A stretch of DNA of 64,000 nt from Pomphorhynchus laevis (lineage: Eukaryota; Acanthocephala; Palaeacanthocephala; Echinorhynchida; Pomphorhynchidae): NCBI GenBank assembly GCA_012934845.2, contig WNNJ02002939.1:22362-86361 (forward strand), given 5' to 3'. Below, one piece after another: positions 26,447 through 37,670 of the stretch. Each line of letters starts with the position of its first letter. Position 1 is the first letter of the stretch. A model generated the notes under the pieces. The model searched no databases. It had not been told where the DNA came from and saw only the letters and a list, made by a program, of their open reading frames with translations. The translations under genes were made by a program, and so were the position numbers.

Positions 26447-28413
26447 AAATATTAAGAAAAAATAAGAAAATCAGAAAAAAAAATATTTTCAAAACGTAAA
26501 TAGATGTATAATTGAGTTATAGTTTGCAAACAATATTTTATAATAGAACATATATGTTGTCTATGTAATCAAATGTGGAAAGTGAATGAATGTCGGGATA
26601 TCTAGGATGTCTAAAACTAAATAAACTAGCAATGAGTACATGCGGCCAATGAATAACAACTACATAGTCTTATTGATTATGAATGTAAAAATAGCAAATT
26701 CGCTGTCTTAATTATTTAATTAAATTTAATCTGTAATTATTTATTATTAAAATAATAAATAGTTAATACGATTAAATAAATATTATTTAATATTAAATAA
26801 ATAATTACCTTATTTTTACGTGAACATTTAAATATAACAGCACATTAACTAAAATCTATAATGTAAAGTGTATTAAAAAATACAAAAGACGAAGACTATT
26901 TTAAAATTTCTTAGTCACTAATTTAAAATTTCATCCAGTGTTGTTGATGGCCAAAATTAAGATTAGCGACTGAACAGTTGAATAGATTTTGTCCTTGATA
27001 TGTTAACACTTCTTAGTACCTGAAAAAGAGTCTAAAAACAGATAAGCAGCAAAATCGTTTGTTATAATATTTCTAACCAGAAGTTCTTTATTCTGAGAAT
27101 AATTATATAAATTGATATAATAATTATATTATTATAATATTATATTATTATCATTCTATTGTTGATGAGTCAAAGCAATGACGAAACGGTACAAGTTATC
27201 GTTTTGTCGATTCGTTTGTAGCTGCCACACTGATGATAAACTTCTTCCCACTGAAAACTCAAATAAAAATTAATTATCGTATAATTATGATTAATTATAA
27301 TAATTATCAGAATTATCAATTCGTTTACGCTAAGTTCTTTATTAATTAACATCAAATGAATAATTACTTGATTAGCTTAATTAGTAAGAAAACAAACGAG
27401 ATTAAAATTATAAATTTTAATTGTAAATTAAATAATTTATAATATTTATATATTTAATAAAATAATTTAATTTAATAAATATAATTTAATATAAATTAAT
27501 TTAATATAAGTTAATAAATATTATTTAATATTTATATATATTTTAACTTATAATATTAATTATAAATTTTAATTTTAATTATAAAAGCAAACAAATTAAA
27601 AAAGCAAAGGAATTAAGAATGCATAATTGCAGTTAGGTGTATCAAATAGTCACAAACCTCTAATAAAATTAGAGCAAAATAATAAGACTATCAAATTAAT
27701 AATTTTTTTAAATCATCCGAAAGAGAGCATGCGGCCTCACAGTGGCAAATATATTTTCAAAAGTGTTGTCAGTTAGTGTTGTAGTTTGGTGTAGTTTACA
27801 AATTATAAGTGGCATTAAGGAACGCTTAAGTTTTAATAGTCTAATTCCAATTTATTCAAATATTAAAGAGAGCCGAACAAATAAGCAGAACAAAGTACTT
27901 TAAAATGATACAGAAACAAGAAGTTACACGTTCAATTTGTAAATCATATAGGAGAGACAGACAAAGGGCACTACGTGACTGCTTGACAAATAAACAGTGT
28001 GATCTAATACACAAAAGTAGGACATATGAAGTAGTAATCTATACTATGGATCACAGCATAATACATACGAAGAGCTAGATAAAAGTTCTGGAAAAATCAA
28101 ATAGCAACAGATTTAGAAACTGGATTAAATGAGTACGATGACTTTAAATAAATGGATTTAACGCGAATTAGACTTAGACCTGTAATGAATTTTATTTGCT
28201 AAACTAAACTAACCAAGCATTTTCAATGTTCCAGATCGTTGATAAGGCCAAAGACAAAACGTCCAAAGAATACATTCGTTTGGAAATATTATTTGCCATT
28301 GTGAAGCAGAATACTATCTTGCGGATAAGTTAAGCTTATAATTAATTTGATAGTCTTACTAGTAACCGAAAGAAATAGACAAATGTTATTTAAAATGCAC
28401 TTCTTGTCTGTCT

Positions 28414-28479
28414 GACGTTTCGCTCAAAATACTTCCTCAGAGTGAAGAAGCTTTAAAGAAGCGTTTTGAATGAAACGTC
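28414..28479. repeat. 66-nt imperfect palindrome
   Basis: GACGTTTC at 28414 pairs with GAAACGTC ending at 28479. Inner pairs are TCAAAA/TTTTGA and CTTC/GAAG, leaving a short loop. The minus-strand half reads CTGAGGAAG...GCGAAACGTC, which resembles the CUGANGA...GAAAC core of hammerhead ribozymes associated with Penelope-like and other retroelements. Only the motif similarity supports this. Confidence 0.5.
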
Positions 28480-28665
28480 AGGCAAAAAGTGTGTTTTAAA
28501 TAAAATTTGTCTTTTTATTTCGGTATCTATACATTTCGAAACACCGCTTCAAATGCGACAAACATATTATAATTATAATATACGTCAGGCAGGCAAAATG
28601 TGTGTTTTAAATAAAATTTGCCTCTTTATTTCGGTATCTATGCATTCCAAAACACCGGTTCAATT
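28475..28665 (+). repeat. Two-copy tandem repeat, about 116-bp period
   Basis: GTGTGTTTTAAATAAAATTT (about 28488) followed by CTTTTTATTTCGGTATCTAT recurs at about 28601 with few changes, with AACACCGCTTCAA against AACACCGGTTCAA at the ends. The 77-codon ORF across it is a by-product of the repeat. Confidence 0.75.
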
Positions 28666-29338
28666 TTTATATTCAATTTTCATGTTTCACACAAGGTGAT
28701 TTCGCAGTAGAAACCAAAACTTTTCGTCATTACTTCCAACTCCATATTTGACTCACAGCATGTCAGATTTTAGCCTGGCATATTGATACTGTTTAGTCCG
28801 CTACTGCCGTGCAATAGTATACCAGGACCCATCAGAAGGTTGTGCACCGTTGTAATTACCTTTTAACTTTTTATTTGCACTTTCAGATTCAAATTTATGT
28901 TCTGTCGATCGCTTGGTATATGCCTTTCCGACTAGGCTAACCATCCAATACAGCTAAAAATTCTTTAGTACATGAAACCTTTAATGTAATGAATTTCTGA
29001 AATCGCATTTTCCGAGATACATTCAATGCATTTGAATCTACAATTCTAAATATCTGAAAGCATAGATAAAAGGATCTCCAAAACGGTTTTTCTCAGCAGG
29101 TTTCCTGTGAAACATCAAGTTTATAAAAGCATTTATTAATGGATCCAGTATAAAGGTGTTCAAAGAAAACTGGGAAATAAAGACTGGAGCGTGTTGAACG
29201 TGTGTCAATAATATGACGCGAGTCCGAATCGTGAAAGCAGCAAAATAATTTTATAGGGAAAATGTCGGTACTCAACCTTCTGATGAGAAAGGGTGTACAA
29301 TGCAAAGGCAAAATCGGCGAAATGTTCTGAGTATAGCA

Positions 29339-29844
29339 CTAAGGCATAATTTTTTTTAAATGGATCTGGGGATTTGAAATAACGAAATTACTTTTTTATA
29401 AAGGAATAAAATTAAAAGTTAAAGCAAAAAATTGTTTAAATGCATTCAACTTACTTCTTCAAAAGAAATACTATTATCTTTGTACTGATCAACTTCACAC
29501 GAACAACCAGCATCGCAAATATCGATGTATCTATAAAAGATAACTTCATCGGAAACTCAGATTGCAATTCCGTTATGCACCTTTCCAATGATTGTTCAAG
29601 CAGTTTTCGCATGTAATTTCGAAGCTCAGTGCTAGTTTCGATCTCATATCGTCCACGCTTCGTGAATTGTTTGTTACACCTATTATTGAGTTATTTAAAA
29701 ATTTCAGACGATCAAATCGTAATGACTGAATTTGTGCCTTGTATTATTGCCTTCACATAGTTCCTGAAATGAGATGGCAACTTCTCTTAGCTTTTCATCT
29801 TCTTCACAATTATCAGAGCTAGTTGACTCATTACTAATGCTCAT
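29339..29844 (-). CDS. CUSTOS: Probable CUSTOS (C12orf43) homologue
   Basis: Exons 29844-29710, 29657-29581 and 29530-29455 join in phase across introns of 52 and 50 nt, the size seen in DDX41; a possible last exon is 29365-29339 (after CCCCAG, ending TAG). The protein would be about 104 aa. Its Ser/Glu-rich start (SNESTSSDNCEEDEKLREVA), then RHKFSHYD, then ETSTELRNYMRKLLEQSLE follow the order in vertebrate CUSTOS (SESSNSSSDAEELERCREAA; RHK; TTPEFRAHVAKKLGALLD). CUSTOS is a small nuclear-envelope-linked protein acting in Wnt signalling in vertebrates; its role in invertebrates is unknown. The human protein is longer, so the C-terminus here is short or the last exon is wrong. The assignment rests on remembered family sequence. 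Confidence 0.55.
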
Positions 29845-31316
29845 TTAAATTTTTATCTACATTAATTTAACAATTAAAATTTGATTTATTACATAAAGTT
29901 TGTAGTTAATTAAAAATAAGAATATTAAAGAATAAATAAATTTACAGTTATCTTATTTTTATAAAAACGAGTCAATATAAAGGCAGACAATAAAGGAGTC
30001 ATTTTCAAAGACCCCATCGCCACAATAGTGGCTACTTTTATTGCATATACACCACTGATAAAAAATTCTTTGACAAATACAGCTTTACTCCGTATATCTT
30101 ACAAAACTATTCTTGTCTTGTCCGTCTTGTTTAGCGATAGCACTCTGTAAAAAACGGTAAACGCATCAGCATAGCCAATATCTATATTCGACCAGGGGAT
30201 ATTCATTAGAATAGTGACCTCATGTATTGGATATTGAATAATGGCTATTCATGTTACTTGGTGACTTCAACGACACAACTGGTTGTTGGATTAATGCAGC
30301 ACAACAAATTATCCCCTAAACATTCTACTGATCAATGATAAATGGCTGTTAATGCCCGTCTGTATTGAGCAGTCGCGATAACAACTATCCACTTCGCATG
30401 ACCTACACCTTTGACGGTTAAATAAAGATACGTTGTTGAGGAGGATCCAATTTAATCTAATAAGAGTGTACTTATTCCAGGCAACTGTCCGACTTTTTCC
30501 TGCTATAGGTAATGTGAGTCTGACCCGATTCAAATCATATCTCACTTCCAAGCTACCGCAATACTTTCGATCAACTAAAAAGGTCACATATTCAATTCCA
30601 CTTCAACAAAACTCAACGTCCTAGCAAAAAGATATTCAAGGAAAGTTTGTATACTGAAAGGAGAGAGAATCGGATTAGATAGATAGCAAAGGCCTTGGTA
30701 AATATTCGGGAGAGTCCCTATCATTACACAATTATGGATTCACTTAAATATCCTCAACCAATCCCAACTTAGAGTGACTGCATGTGTAGGAACTTATCTG
30801 TGACATATATCCTGAATTCCTATGACCAACTTCCGGTACTTCTTAAACCGTTCATCACTCTTCACGCGTGTCTGTCAGTTTTTGACAGACAGTCAGAGAA
30901 AAGAGGTTTGTATCACTATGAATTTATCCACCCATTCCTATTTAGCAGAATAAAACTCAGTCAAAGTATTTTAAGCTTAGAAAAAATCTATCACATGTCC
31001 AAACGATTTGCGGTCCATCTCGATTCAAAACGCCCTCATTTCTATTTACTAAAGAACATTTGCTCGATCCAATCATCAAACGGTGTAATGCATCCGTATT
31101 GCCAGGAAAACAGTCATTAGTTTGTGGTAGCTGCCTTGCTTGACTTATGGTAATATGAGAACTAAAACTTAACAAATTATGACTGAGTGTTACATTGATA
31201 GACATATATCAAAAATATAAATTATACTAAAATATTATAAATTATTTTGTAGTTGAAGAAACATTTAGGTATTTAACAAGAAGCATTTAAAATTTAATGA
31301 TAGTTCTAGTGATATG
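29845..31316. other. Spacer with traces of an old LINE
   Basis: Around 30240-30290 the plus strand reads LLGDFND, the AP-endonuclease GDFN motif, preceded near 30190 by an IYIRPG segment like the YRPG motif. These suggest a heavily decayed LINE endonuclease. The ORF at 30782-31120 (112 codons) has no recognisable domain and I do not call it a gene. Confidence 0.35.
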
Positions 31317-32830
31317 GGTGCCATATGCACGCTTACCAGTCCGCTAACTAAAAACAGCAAATTGTTTAAATGTGATCGGATTTGGCGTTTGAAACACTGC
31401 TTTGAGATTAATTAGCGGATATAAATAGGCAGATGATTCCACGAGAGAGGAGCATCGACAACGAAGGAGCAGAAGTCATACAAGTTAGAGTAGTTTGGGA
31501 CATGTAAAAGAAGGGAATTACGGGACGCAAAGAACAGTAAACAGTACGCAAATTGTCGAGAACAGGAAGGTTGAGAGACGAAGGGGTATGAAAAGTTGCA
31601 AGGCGGAAAGTAATGTGAAGAAGACGAATTTGAACACGACAATAAATGGTAGGCAAATCAAGAGAAGCAATATGGTGGGATGTATGATAAAACGACGAAG
31701 ACAGAGTATAATTCGTACGGCTGCGTTGACAATGCGTTGTAGTGGAAGAAGAGTGGATTTAGGTGAGTTAATATATATACTTAGACAGTAATCAAGTCTT
31801 GAAAAAGGGAGAGAAGATATGAGTCATACAAGAAAGGAAATCGATCAATCTATGAATTTGACGGAGGTTGCAGTGGGTACAGGTAAATGAGCGTACTTTA
31901 TTTCTAACGATAGGTTTAAGTGATAGTCGGTTCGAAATGGACGCCTAAGAAAACATGATTGTAAACGATAAAAATAATAGCAGAATTTAATGATACGGTG
32001 GGATGTTCTAATCCGGGGAGTCGATGAATTATCCACATTATTTTGAATTTATTAGGATTCAAAGTAAGATTAAGAGAAAAGAGATGGTTGAAAATTAAGG
32101 CAAGACAGTTGGAAGCGGAAACACTAAGATAATGAATACGATAAGCAGGTGCTCGATTATAGATAAGAATGTCATCAGCATATTGCATAACATGGAAGTT
32201 TAATGTATGAGATATAGAAGACAAATCACCGAGAAGAAGAAAGAAAAGCAAAGCGTCTAATACAGAGCATTGTGGAACACCTAACGAGATGTAGGAAGGA
32301 TCGGAAAGAGAGTAGTTAGAACAAACCCGAAAAGTACGGTTTGATATATATAAAGAAAATTAAGCTACAGTGGGTAAAGAGAAGCCATAATCAGGACTAA
32401 GACGATGGAGAAGAATCAAGTGATCTACGATGTCAAAAGGAGATGAGATATCAAGAGAAACTATGACACTACATAATTTTTGATCGCCCGAAATGAGTAA
32501 GTCGTTATAAACTTTAAGACAGGTAATTTCATTAGAGTGATTAGAGCGAGAAGCAGCTTGGAATGGAGGAAACAAATTGGAGGAAAATAGATATACATTA
32601 ACTTGCTTGAGAACAAGACGCTCAAGGTGTTTAGAGAGAGTTAGGAGATTTGAGATTAGGCGGTACGAAAATGGTATTTAGTGGTCGTGAGATTGCTTTT
32701 TGAAGGTAGGGCGTACCGTGGCGCATTTCCAGTTGGACGAAATGTGCAGCTGCGTATAGACAAGTTGAACAATGAGGTTAAGATGAGTTAGATATATGAC
32801 CAGATATTTTTAGACTAGTTGATATTTATA
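31317..32830 (-). mobile_element. 3' fragment of L2-like LINE, family A
   Basis: Minus-strand RT and C-terminal pieces with many frameshifts: SVIVSLDISSPFDIVDHLIL (about 32470), MQYADDILIY (about 32185) and the tail region near 31650-31450. The 3' end shows a diverged form of the family hairpin (TGCCATATGCACGC, about 31319). The sequence stops at about 32830 before the endonuclease, so the copy is 5'-truncated. It is closest to the copy at 38.64 kb. Confidence 0.8.
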
Positions 32831-33613
32831 CCTTTAGCGTAATGAATAATTAATGTTCCCCAAAGCTAAAATCAGACTCTTGCTGATCTGCATATGTCGA
32901 TTATTTTTTTAAGAGTACAAATAAACGGACTTTTATGTACCCCAACTCCGCCTTACCATAAGGCAAATAGCCCCACAAAGTGATACGTTATAAGACACGG
33001 GTGTTTCACAACTCTTCCTGATGATAAATCAGTGCATCATTTGAATGACATAAAATCATTCAAATGATGACTTTAGTCATGTGATGTTCCATGTTTTGTG
33101 ATGATGCTCCATCATCACCAAAGCGGTACATTATCCCTAAGCAACAATAACAATGTTATCATCTCAAAATTTAATTATTTCAACTCAATATCTCCTCATT
33201 CTATTCTTCCTTACCGTTCATCACCAAATCTTGTTTATACCTTTTCTCATCCCGAACAAATTCATTCCTATCACCATACCTGGTTTTTATTGCAATGAAA
33301 TTCTTTCAACCCTTCAAGGACTAGGTCGCCTTCTAGGAGGCCTACGAAAGACGCATTACAACCATTAATAAGTTACACCTCAAAATAAGTCTTGGTTATT
33401 GAAACTCTTACAATCTAAAGTAAATACACAAATTACAATTGACGTCGCTCTGCAGCAAATTACAATGCGAAATCAAGAAAATTGAAACAATTTTGGATTA
33501 GTCAACTCAATCCTTATTGAAATCTTTATTGGAAAAGATTTATTGGACACAATCTTTATTGAAATCTACACGAGAGACTTTACTCTGATAAAGTCTGAAT
33601 ATACATACATATA
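32831..33613. other. Spacer and probable 5' UTR of the CR1-like LINE
   Basis: It holds a perfect 14-bp inverted repeat (CATCATTTGAATGA at 33035 and TCATTCAAATGATG at 33056, loop 7). The last hundred or so bases before the ATG at 33614 are likely LINE leader; its exact 5' end cannot be fixed without other copies. Short ORFs at 33098-33368 have no motif. Confidence 0.4.
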
Positions 33614-34801
33614 ATGGTCAAACAGAGGAAGACTACAAAGCGAGGTGATGCTGCCAAGTTCGTGGATTATCAGGTTCGGTGTTCAAGTGAAGATTGTCAT
33701 GTGTGGACAAGTGTTTCAGTTCCCGGGGAAAAGAAAACAGCTCTGTCTAATGCATCTTTCTACTGCGGGTACTGCTGCGCATCTTTGATAAATGATTTGA
33801 AGACGGAATCTACCCCCTTGGTTGTCGGTCAGTCGAGTTGTAATTCTCTTGGACCCATATCAGCTCCACCAATTCCAAAAAGCATAAGTGCCGGTCAAAG
33901 TAAGGAAGTTCTTATTTCCAAATCTACTAAGAATGTTGAAAATTCCAGTCATAGTGATGGAAGCTATTCTAACTCTATATATCCCTCCTCAAGTCTTAAC
34001 TCTATATATCCCTCCTCAAGTCTTAACTCTATATATCCCTCCTCAAGTCTTGCAAATAATCCAATGAATATAGATTTAACTGTAGAGGGTGAGACTGTAG
34101 CCATGGATGTTCCAGTGCATTTACCTGATGTTACTAATGATGAAAATACATATTGTCAGGTTTTGAATCATGGTCATATGTCTGATAATGGGACTGTCAA
34201 AAAGAAGGAACAAGCGTCAACGATAAGTCAACATACACTATCCGCAGTGTCACGTGACAGTCTCGAATTGCAAATTGGTAATAATAGGAAACACACCGCT
34301 GATCGATGTAGATCTGTTATTCTGGCCAATGTAAGAGAATCTTTATTTGAGAACGCACAAGTACGTCTTAACGAGGACGTCCAGAGTGTGAGATTTATAT
34401 TGACGCAGGTACTTGGTTCTTGCAATGTGGATATTGTCAAACGTGTTAAACTCGTTGCATTATTTCGACTGGGTAAGCGTGATACACTTAGTAATAGGCC
34501 GCGTTTACTCAAGGCCGTATTTAGAGAGCAGTCACATGCTGAGTTAATTCTTCGGAATTCATATCGTTTAAAAGGATCCCACGTTAGTCTCTTAAAAGAT
34601 CTTGACGCTCTTCAAAGGGAGAAATTGTCTCAAGCTAAGAAAGAACTTGCATCTCGTGTTGCACTTGGTGAGAGCAATCTATGTGTGCAAAATTTTCAAG
34701 TAGTGAGGCGACGCATTCGAATCAGTTGGTCCCCATTAGATGTATCGCCTCTCATGAATGTGGAGGGTTTTGGCAAGGTCTTACAGCATATAAGTGCCTA
34801 G
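33614..34801 (+). CDS. CR1-like LINE ORF1 (nucleic-acid-binding protein)
   Basis: 395 aa. An N-terminal zinc-ribbon-like block has CSSEDC (C-x4-C) and YCGYC (C-x2-C), residues about 20-60. A Ser-rich linker carries three exact copies of the nine-residue unit NSIYPSSSL (about 33967-34050). After about residue 220 comes an RRM-like region with VILANV and VKLVALFRLGKR, then a basic C-terminal part. ORF1 proteins of this group bind the element RNA as a ribonucleoprotein. The C-terminal 121 bases overlap the start of ORF2 in another frame, as is common in LINEs. The ATG is the first in an open frame and directly follows an AT-rich leader. Confidence 0.85.
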   Translation: MVKQRKTTKRGDAAKFVDYQVRCSSEDCHVWTSVSVPGEKKTALSNASFYCGYCCASLINDLKTESTPLVVGQSSCNSLGPISAPPIPKSISAGQSKEVLISKSTKNVENSSHSDGSYSNSIYPSSSLNSIYPSSSLNSIYPSSSLANNPMNIDLTVEGETVAMDVPVHLPDVTNDENTYCQVLNHGHMSDNGTVKKKEQASTISQHTLSAVSRDSLELQIGNNRKHTADRCRSVILANVRESLFENAQVRLNEDVQSVRFILTQVLGSCNVDIVKRVKLVALFRLGKRDTLSNRPRLLKAVFREQSHAELILRNSYRLKGSHVSLLKDLDALQREKLSQAKKELASRVALGESNLCVQNFQVVRRRIRISWSPLDVSPLMNVEGFGKVLQHISA

Positions 34802-35955
34802 CTGATTTGGGATCTGAAGTGTGTCAGATTGCTAGAGATGATATTATTACTCGCACTGGTGTGAATAAAAGTCATAGTATATTTTATTGTAATGTTCGGA
34901 GCTTGTTACAGAAAGTCGATGAGCTAAAGTTTAGGATCGAGTCTGTTAATCCAATTATAGTTGGTATTACAGAATCTTGGCTTAATTGTGATGTATCCGA
35001 TGCTGAGGTATCCATCCCAGGCTATTCTTTGTTCCGTAGTGATCGGATAGGGGGTAGGGGTGGTGGCGTAGCTCTCTTTATGAGAGACGAAGTTAAGGTG
35101 CGCGTTTTGAGTAAGTCGTCTATTGATAGAGTTGAGAGTTTGTGGTGTCAGGTGAAGTTTGATAACAGCTCACCCATCATACTGGGTCTTGTGTATCGTG
35201 CTCCTAAGGCAATATCTAAGAAACTCATTGAAGAGATAGAGTTGTATACGCGAGGAGATTGTGATACTGTGATAATTGGGGATCTGAATATGCCAGATGT
35301 TGAATGGACTTCGAATACGGTTCTTCCTACTTGTGATAGTGAATCTTGTGACCTTATGGAGTGTTTTGCTTATTGTGGTCTTGCTCAATTTGTTGATGTA
35401 CATACTCGCTTTTCAAGTTGTAGTTCTTCCCTTCTTGATCTTTGCCTATCGACAAACAGTCAATTAATCAGTAGTATCCAATATGATTCTCCTGTTGGTT
35501 TGTCTGATCACTGTGTAGTTAAAGTTTTGCTAAATATACAAATGAGGGTGTTTCATCATGCTCGGTACAAACGTCAGATTAATGTTTTTCGGGCGAACTA
35601 TGATGTTATTACATCAAAGCTGCATAGAGTAAGTTGGCCTGATCCGGCTGTTGTCGGAGTTGACGAGGCCTGGGATCATTTTCGCGTGACGCTTTATTCT
35701 CTAATGGTAAAATTCTCACCTTTGAAGTCTAAGACTAGTCGGAAAAGCGCTCGTTGGTTTGATACTGAGCTGGCTACTGCGATGAAGGCTCGTGACTTCA
35801 GTTTCAAATGCTTTAAGGGTGGGTTTTGTGAATATGGTGTTTATAAGCAGGCGAGAAATTTCTTCAATTCTTTAAAGCGACATAAGCGCTATTTATTTGA
35901 AAATGGTCTAGCTCATAGTTGTAGACATGATCCAAAGCTCTCTTTCTATATGTGA
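34681..35955 (+). CDS. CR1-like LINE ORF2, AP-endonuclease part
   Basis: 424 codons with the EEP/APE fold motifs: FYCNVRSL, GITESWL, GGVALFMRD, GLVYRAP, IGDLNMPDVEW, LDLCLSTN and VGLSDHCVV. All metal-binding and catalytic positions (N, E, D/N, H of SDH) are present. It nicks target DNA to prime reverse transcription. It ends ATGTGA at 35950-35955, while the next frame continues directly as NSSRNANK. The family pattern DPK..FY..VNSS suggests one base was lost here, separating endonuclease from RT. Confidence 0.9.
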   Translation: MCAKFSSSEATHSNQLVPIRCIASHECGGFWQGLTAYKCLADLGSEVCQIARDDIITRTGVNKSHSIFYCNVRSLLQKVDELKFRIESVNPIIVGITESWLNCDVSDAEVSIPGYSLFRSDRIGGRGGGVALFMRDEVKVRVLSKSSIDRVESLWCQVKFDNSSPIILGLVYRAPKAISKKLIEEIELYTRGDCDTVIIGDLNMPDVEWTSNTVLPTCDSESCDLMECFAYCGLAQFVDVHTRFSSCSSSLLDLCLSTNSQLISSIQYDSPVGLSDHCVVKVLLNIQMRVFHHARYKRQINVFRANYDVITSKLHRVSWPDPAVVGVDEAWDHFRVTLYSLMVKFSPLKSKTSRKSARWFDTELATAMKARDFSFKCFKGGFCEYGVYKQARNFFNSLKRHKRYLFENGLAHSCRHDPKLSFYM

Positions 35956-37670
35956 ATAGTAGTAGGAACGCTAATAAAACAATTGGCCAATATTTTGATA
36001 GCGTTATTGAAGACGACCTTGCTGAGATGTTCTCAAGGCATTTTTACTTGTACAAAGAGACTACAAACGAGTATTCTGAACCTATCCAGAACAGTGAGAC
36101 GATAAGAGGTGCTAGTGTTTCATATCCTAGTTTAGACATAGCTAATTTGATAACTCCTGAGAAAGTTTTAGCTGAACTGCATCGTCTTAAAGAGACAAAC
36201 TCCAAAGGTGCTGATTTGTTACCTTCGATATATCTTCGTCGAATAGCAGACTCAATATATACACCACTTTGTAACATATTTCGACAATCTATTATTGATA
36301 CGAATCTTCCAAAAGAGTGGAAACAATCGATCATTCACCCCATCTTCAAAAAGGGTGATAGATCTTCAGTAGACAATTATAGACCAGTAAGTATTACTTG
36401 CTTATGTTGTAGAATGTTAGAGCGAATTATACATGGTTATATGGTCAAGTTTTATAGTGAGAATAATGTAATAGCTTCTGAGCAACATGGTTTCCGTAAG
36501 GGTTATTCGACAGTTACTAATCTACTCGCTGCCCATCTTGATTGGTCAGCTAATAAAGCCGTATCAATTGCTACTGACATCATATTCTTCGATTTCTCTA
36601 AGGCATTTGACAGAGTAGACCATAGACTCCTCCTAAATAAACTAGAGAAAAGTGGCATTCCATTCTTGCTTGTTAGATGGATTGAATCGTTTTTAAGCAA
36701 TCGTAGTTATTGTGTGCATGTAGATAATTTTTACTCTTCTTCGCGGCCATGTAATATAGGGGTGCCTCAAGGTTCAGTATTGGGTCCATTGTTATTTAGT
36801 GTCTACATCAACGATATCCCGGAATTTATTGATTCTCGGATGCTTTTATATGCAGACGATTTGAAAATCTGGCGGGCAATTCGTTCACCCAATGATATAG
36901 TCAAACTGCAACGGGATATCGATGAAGTCGAAAATTGGGCTCTGCTCAATAGGTTGATTGTAAATATATCAAAATGCAAACATTTACGTGTTCGTGGCGG
37001 AAATGCTCAATCTTTAGTTAATTATAGCTTTCAAAGCAGTGATATAGAACGAGTGAACAAATATAAGGACTTGGGAGTGTGGATAAACAGTGATTTGAGT
37101 ACCGTCACACATACTGAACATGCTTGTTCAAATGCGTTGGGGATAATCGGTCAACTTCGACGCACTTTCATTGCACTTAATCAATTTGCCCTACGTCCGC
37201 TAATCTTTGCTCATGTGTTGAGCCGTCTTCTATATGCTGCGCCGTGTGTGTATCCCCAAAATTCAAAAGAACATATTAGTTCAGAGAGGATACTTCATAG
37301 AGCTACCAAGCTAGCACCGCAACTGAAATTTTTGTCGTACCCTGATCGATTAAAAGCACTTAGACTTGAGACTGTCACGTGGACCCGCCGGTACATCGAT
37401 ATGAGTATGGTCTGGCAAATTCTTAATGATTTGGATCATCCACTTCGAGATTGTCTTCATTTGCGCTCATCCAATATCCTCCGAGGCCATGGTTTAACCC
37501 TGCGACGTGAAAGGATAAGAAAATCACGAGCTGTCCAATTTGATCGGCGAGTTGTATCTCTGTGGAATAGGCTTGGAGAGTCAACAGTGTGCAGTAGCAA
37601 TATCAACGAATTCAAAAAGAAATTACGGATGGAGGATGCCATGGGGAAAGCTGCTTTTCCGTATTTGTGA
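35952..37670 (+). CDS. CR1-like LINE ORF2, reverse transcriptase part
   Basis: About 570 codons continuing ORF2 in the next frame. RT motifs in order: NYRPVSITCLCCRMLE, QHGFRKGYST, FFDFSKAFDRVDH (motif A), GVPQGSVLGPLLFSVYIND (motif B) and LLYADDLKIW (motif C, catalytic YADD, about 36845). A normal C-terminal region with YPDRL and SLWNRLGE follows before TGA at 37668-37670. No stop interrupts it. It has no initiator of its own, the first codon being GTG, so it reads best as the 3' half of a frameshifted ORF2. Confidence 0.92.
   Translation: MNSSRNANKTIGQYFDSVIEDDLAEMFSRHFYLYKETTNEYSEPIQNSETIRGASVSYPSLDIANLITPEKVLAELHRLKETNSKGADLLPSIYLRRIADSIYTPLCNIFRQSIIDTNLPKEWKQSIIHPIFKKGDRSSVDNYRPVSITCLCCRMLERIIHGYMVKFYSENNVIASEQHGFRKGYSTVTNLLAAHLDWSANKAVSIATDIIFFDFSKAFDRVDHRLLLNKLEKSGIPFLLVRWIESFLSNRSYCVHVDNFYSSSRPCNIGVPQGSVLGPLLFSVYINDIPEFIDSRMLLYADDLKIWRAIRSPNDIVKLQRDIDEVENWALLNRLIVNISKCKHLRVRGGNAQSLVNYSFQSSDIERVNKYKDLGVWINSDLSTVTHTEHACSNALGIIGQLRRTFIALNQFALRPLIFAHVLSRLLYAAPCVYPQNSKEHISSERILHRATKLAPQLKFLSYPDRLKALRLETVTWTRRYIDMSMVWQILNDLDHPLRDCLHLRSSNILRGHGLTLRRERIRKSRAVQFDRRVVSLWNRLGESTVCSSNINEFKKKLRMEDAMGKAAFPYL

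Larger units (their letters stand above)
25214..29338. other. Spacer between DDX41 and the CUSTOS-like gene
   Basis: AT-rich DNA of about 4 kb. It holds a small foldback element (26222-26446), a related repeat block near 25727-25775, and a hairpin plus tandem repeat near 28.4-28.7 kb. An exon-like minus-strand stretch at 27170-27252, after TTTTCAG, encodes WEEVYHQCGSYKR but cannot be tied to any gene. Nothing else is supported. Confidence 0.5.

Noticed and set aside
27170-27355. Exon-like minus-strand ORF with WEEVYHQCGSYKR
   Set aside because: A plausible acceptor precedes it, but no partner exon or family could be found, so it is mentioned only within the spacer entry.
30782-31120. 112-codon plus-strand ORF
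   Set aside because: No motif, no coding-like context, close to decayed LINE sequence; length alone is not evidence.
33098-33368. Short ORFs upstream of the CR1-like LINE as a possible extra protein
   Set aside because: Low complexity, no motif; better explained as leader or spacer sequence.
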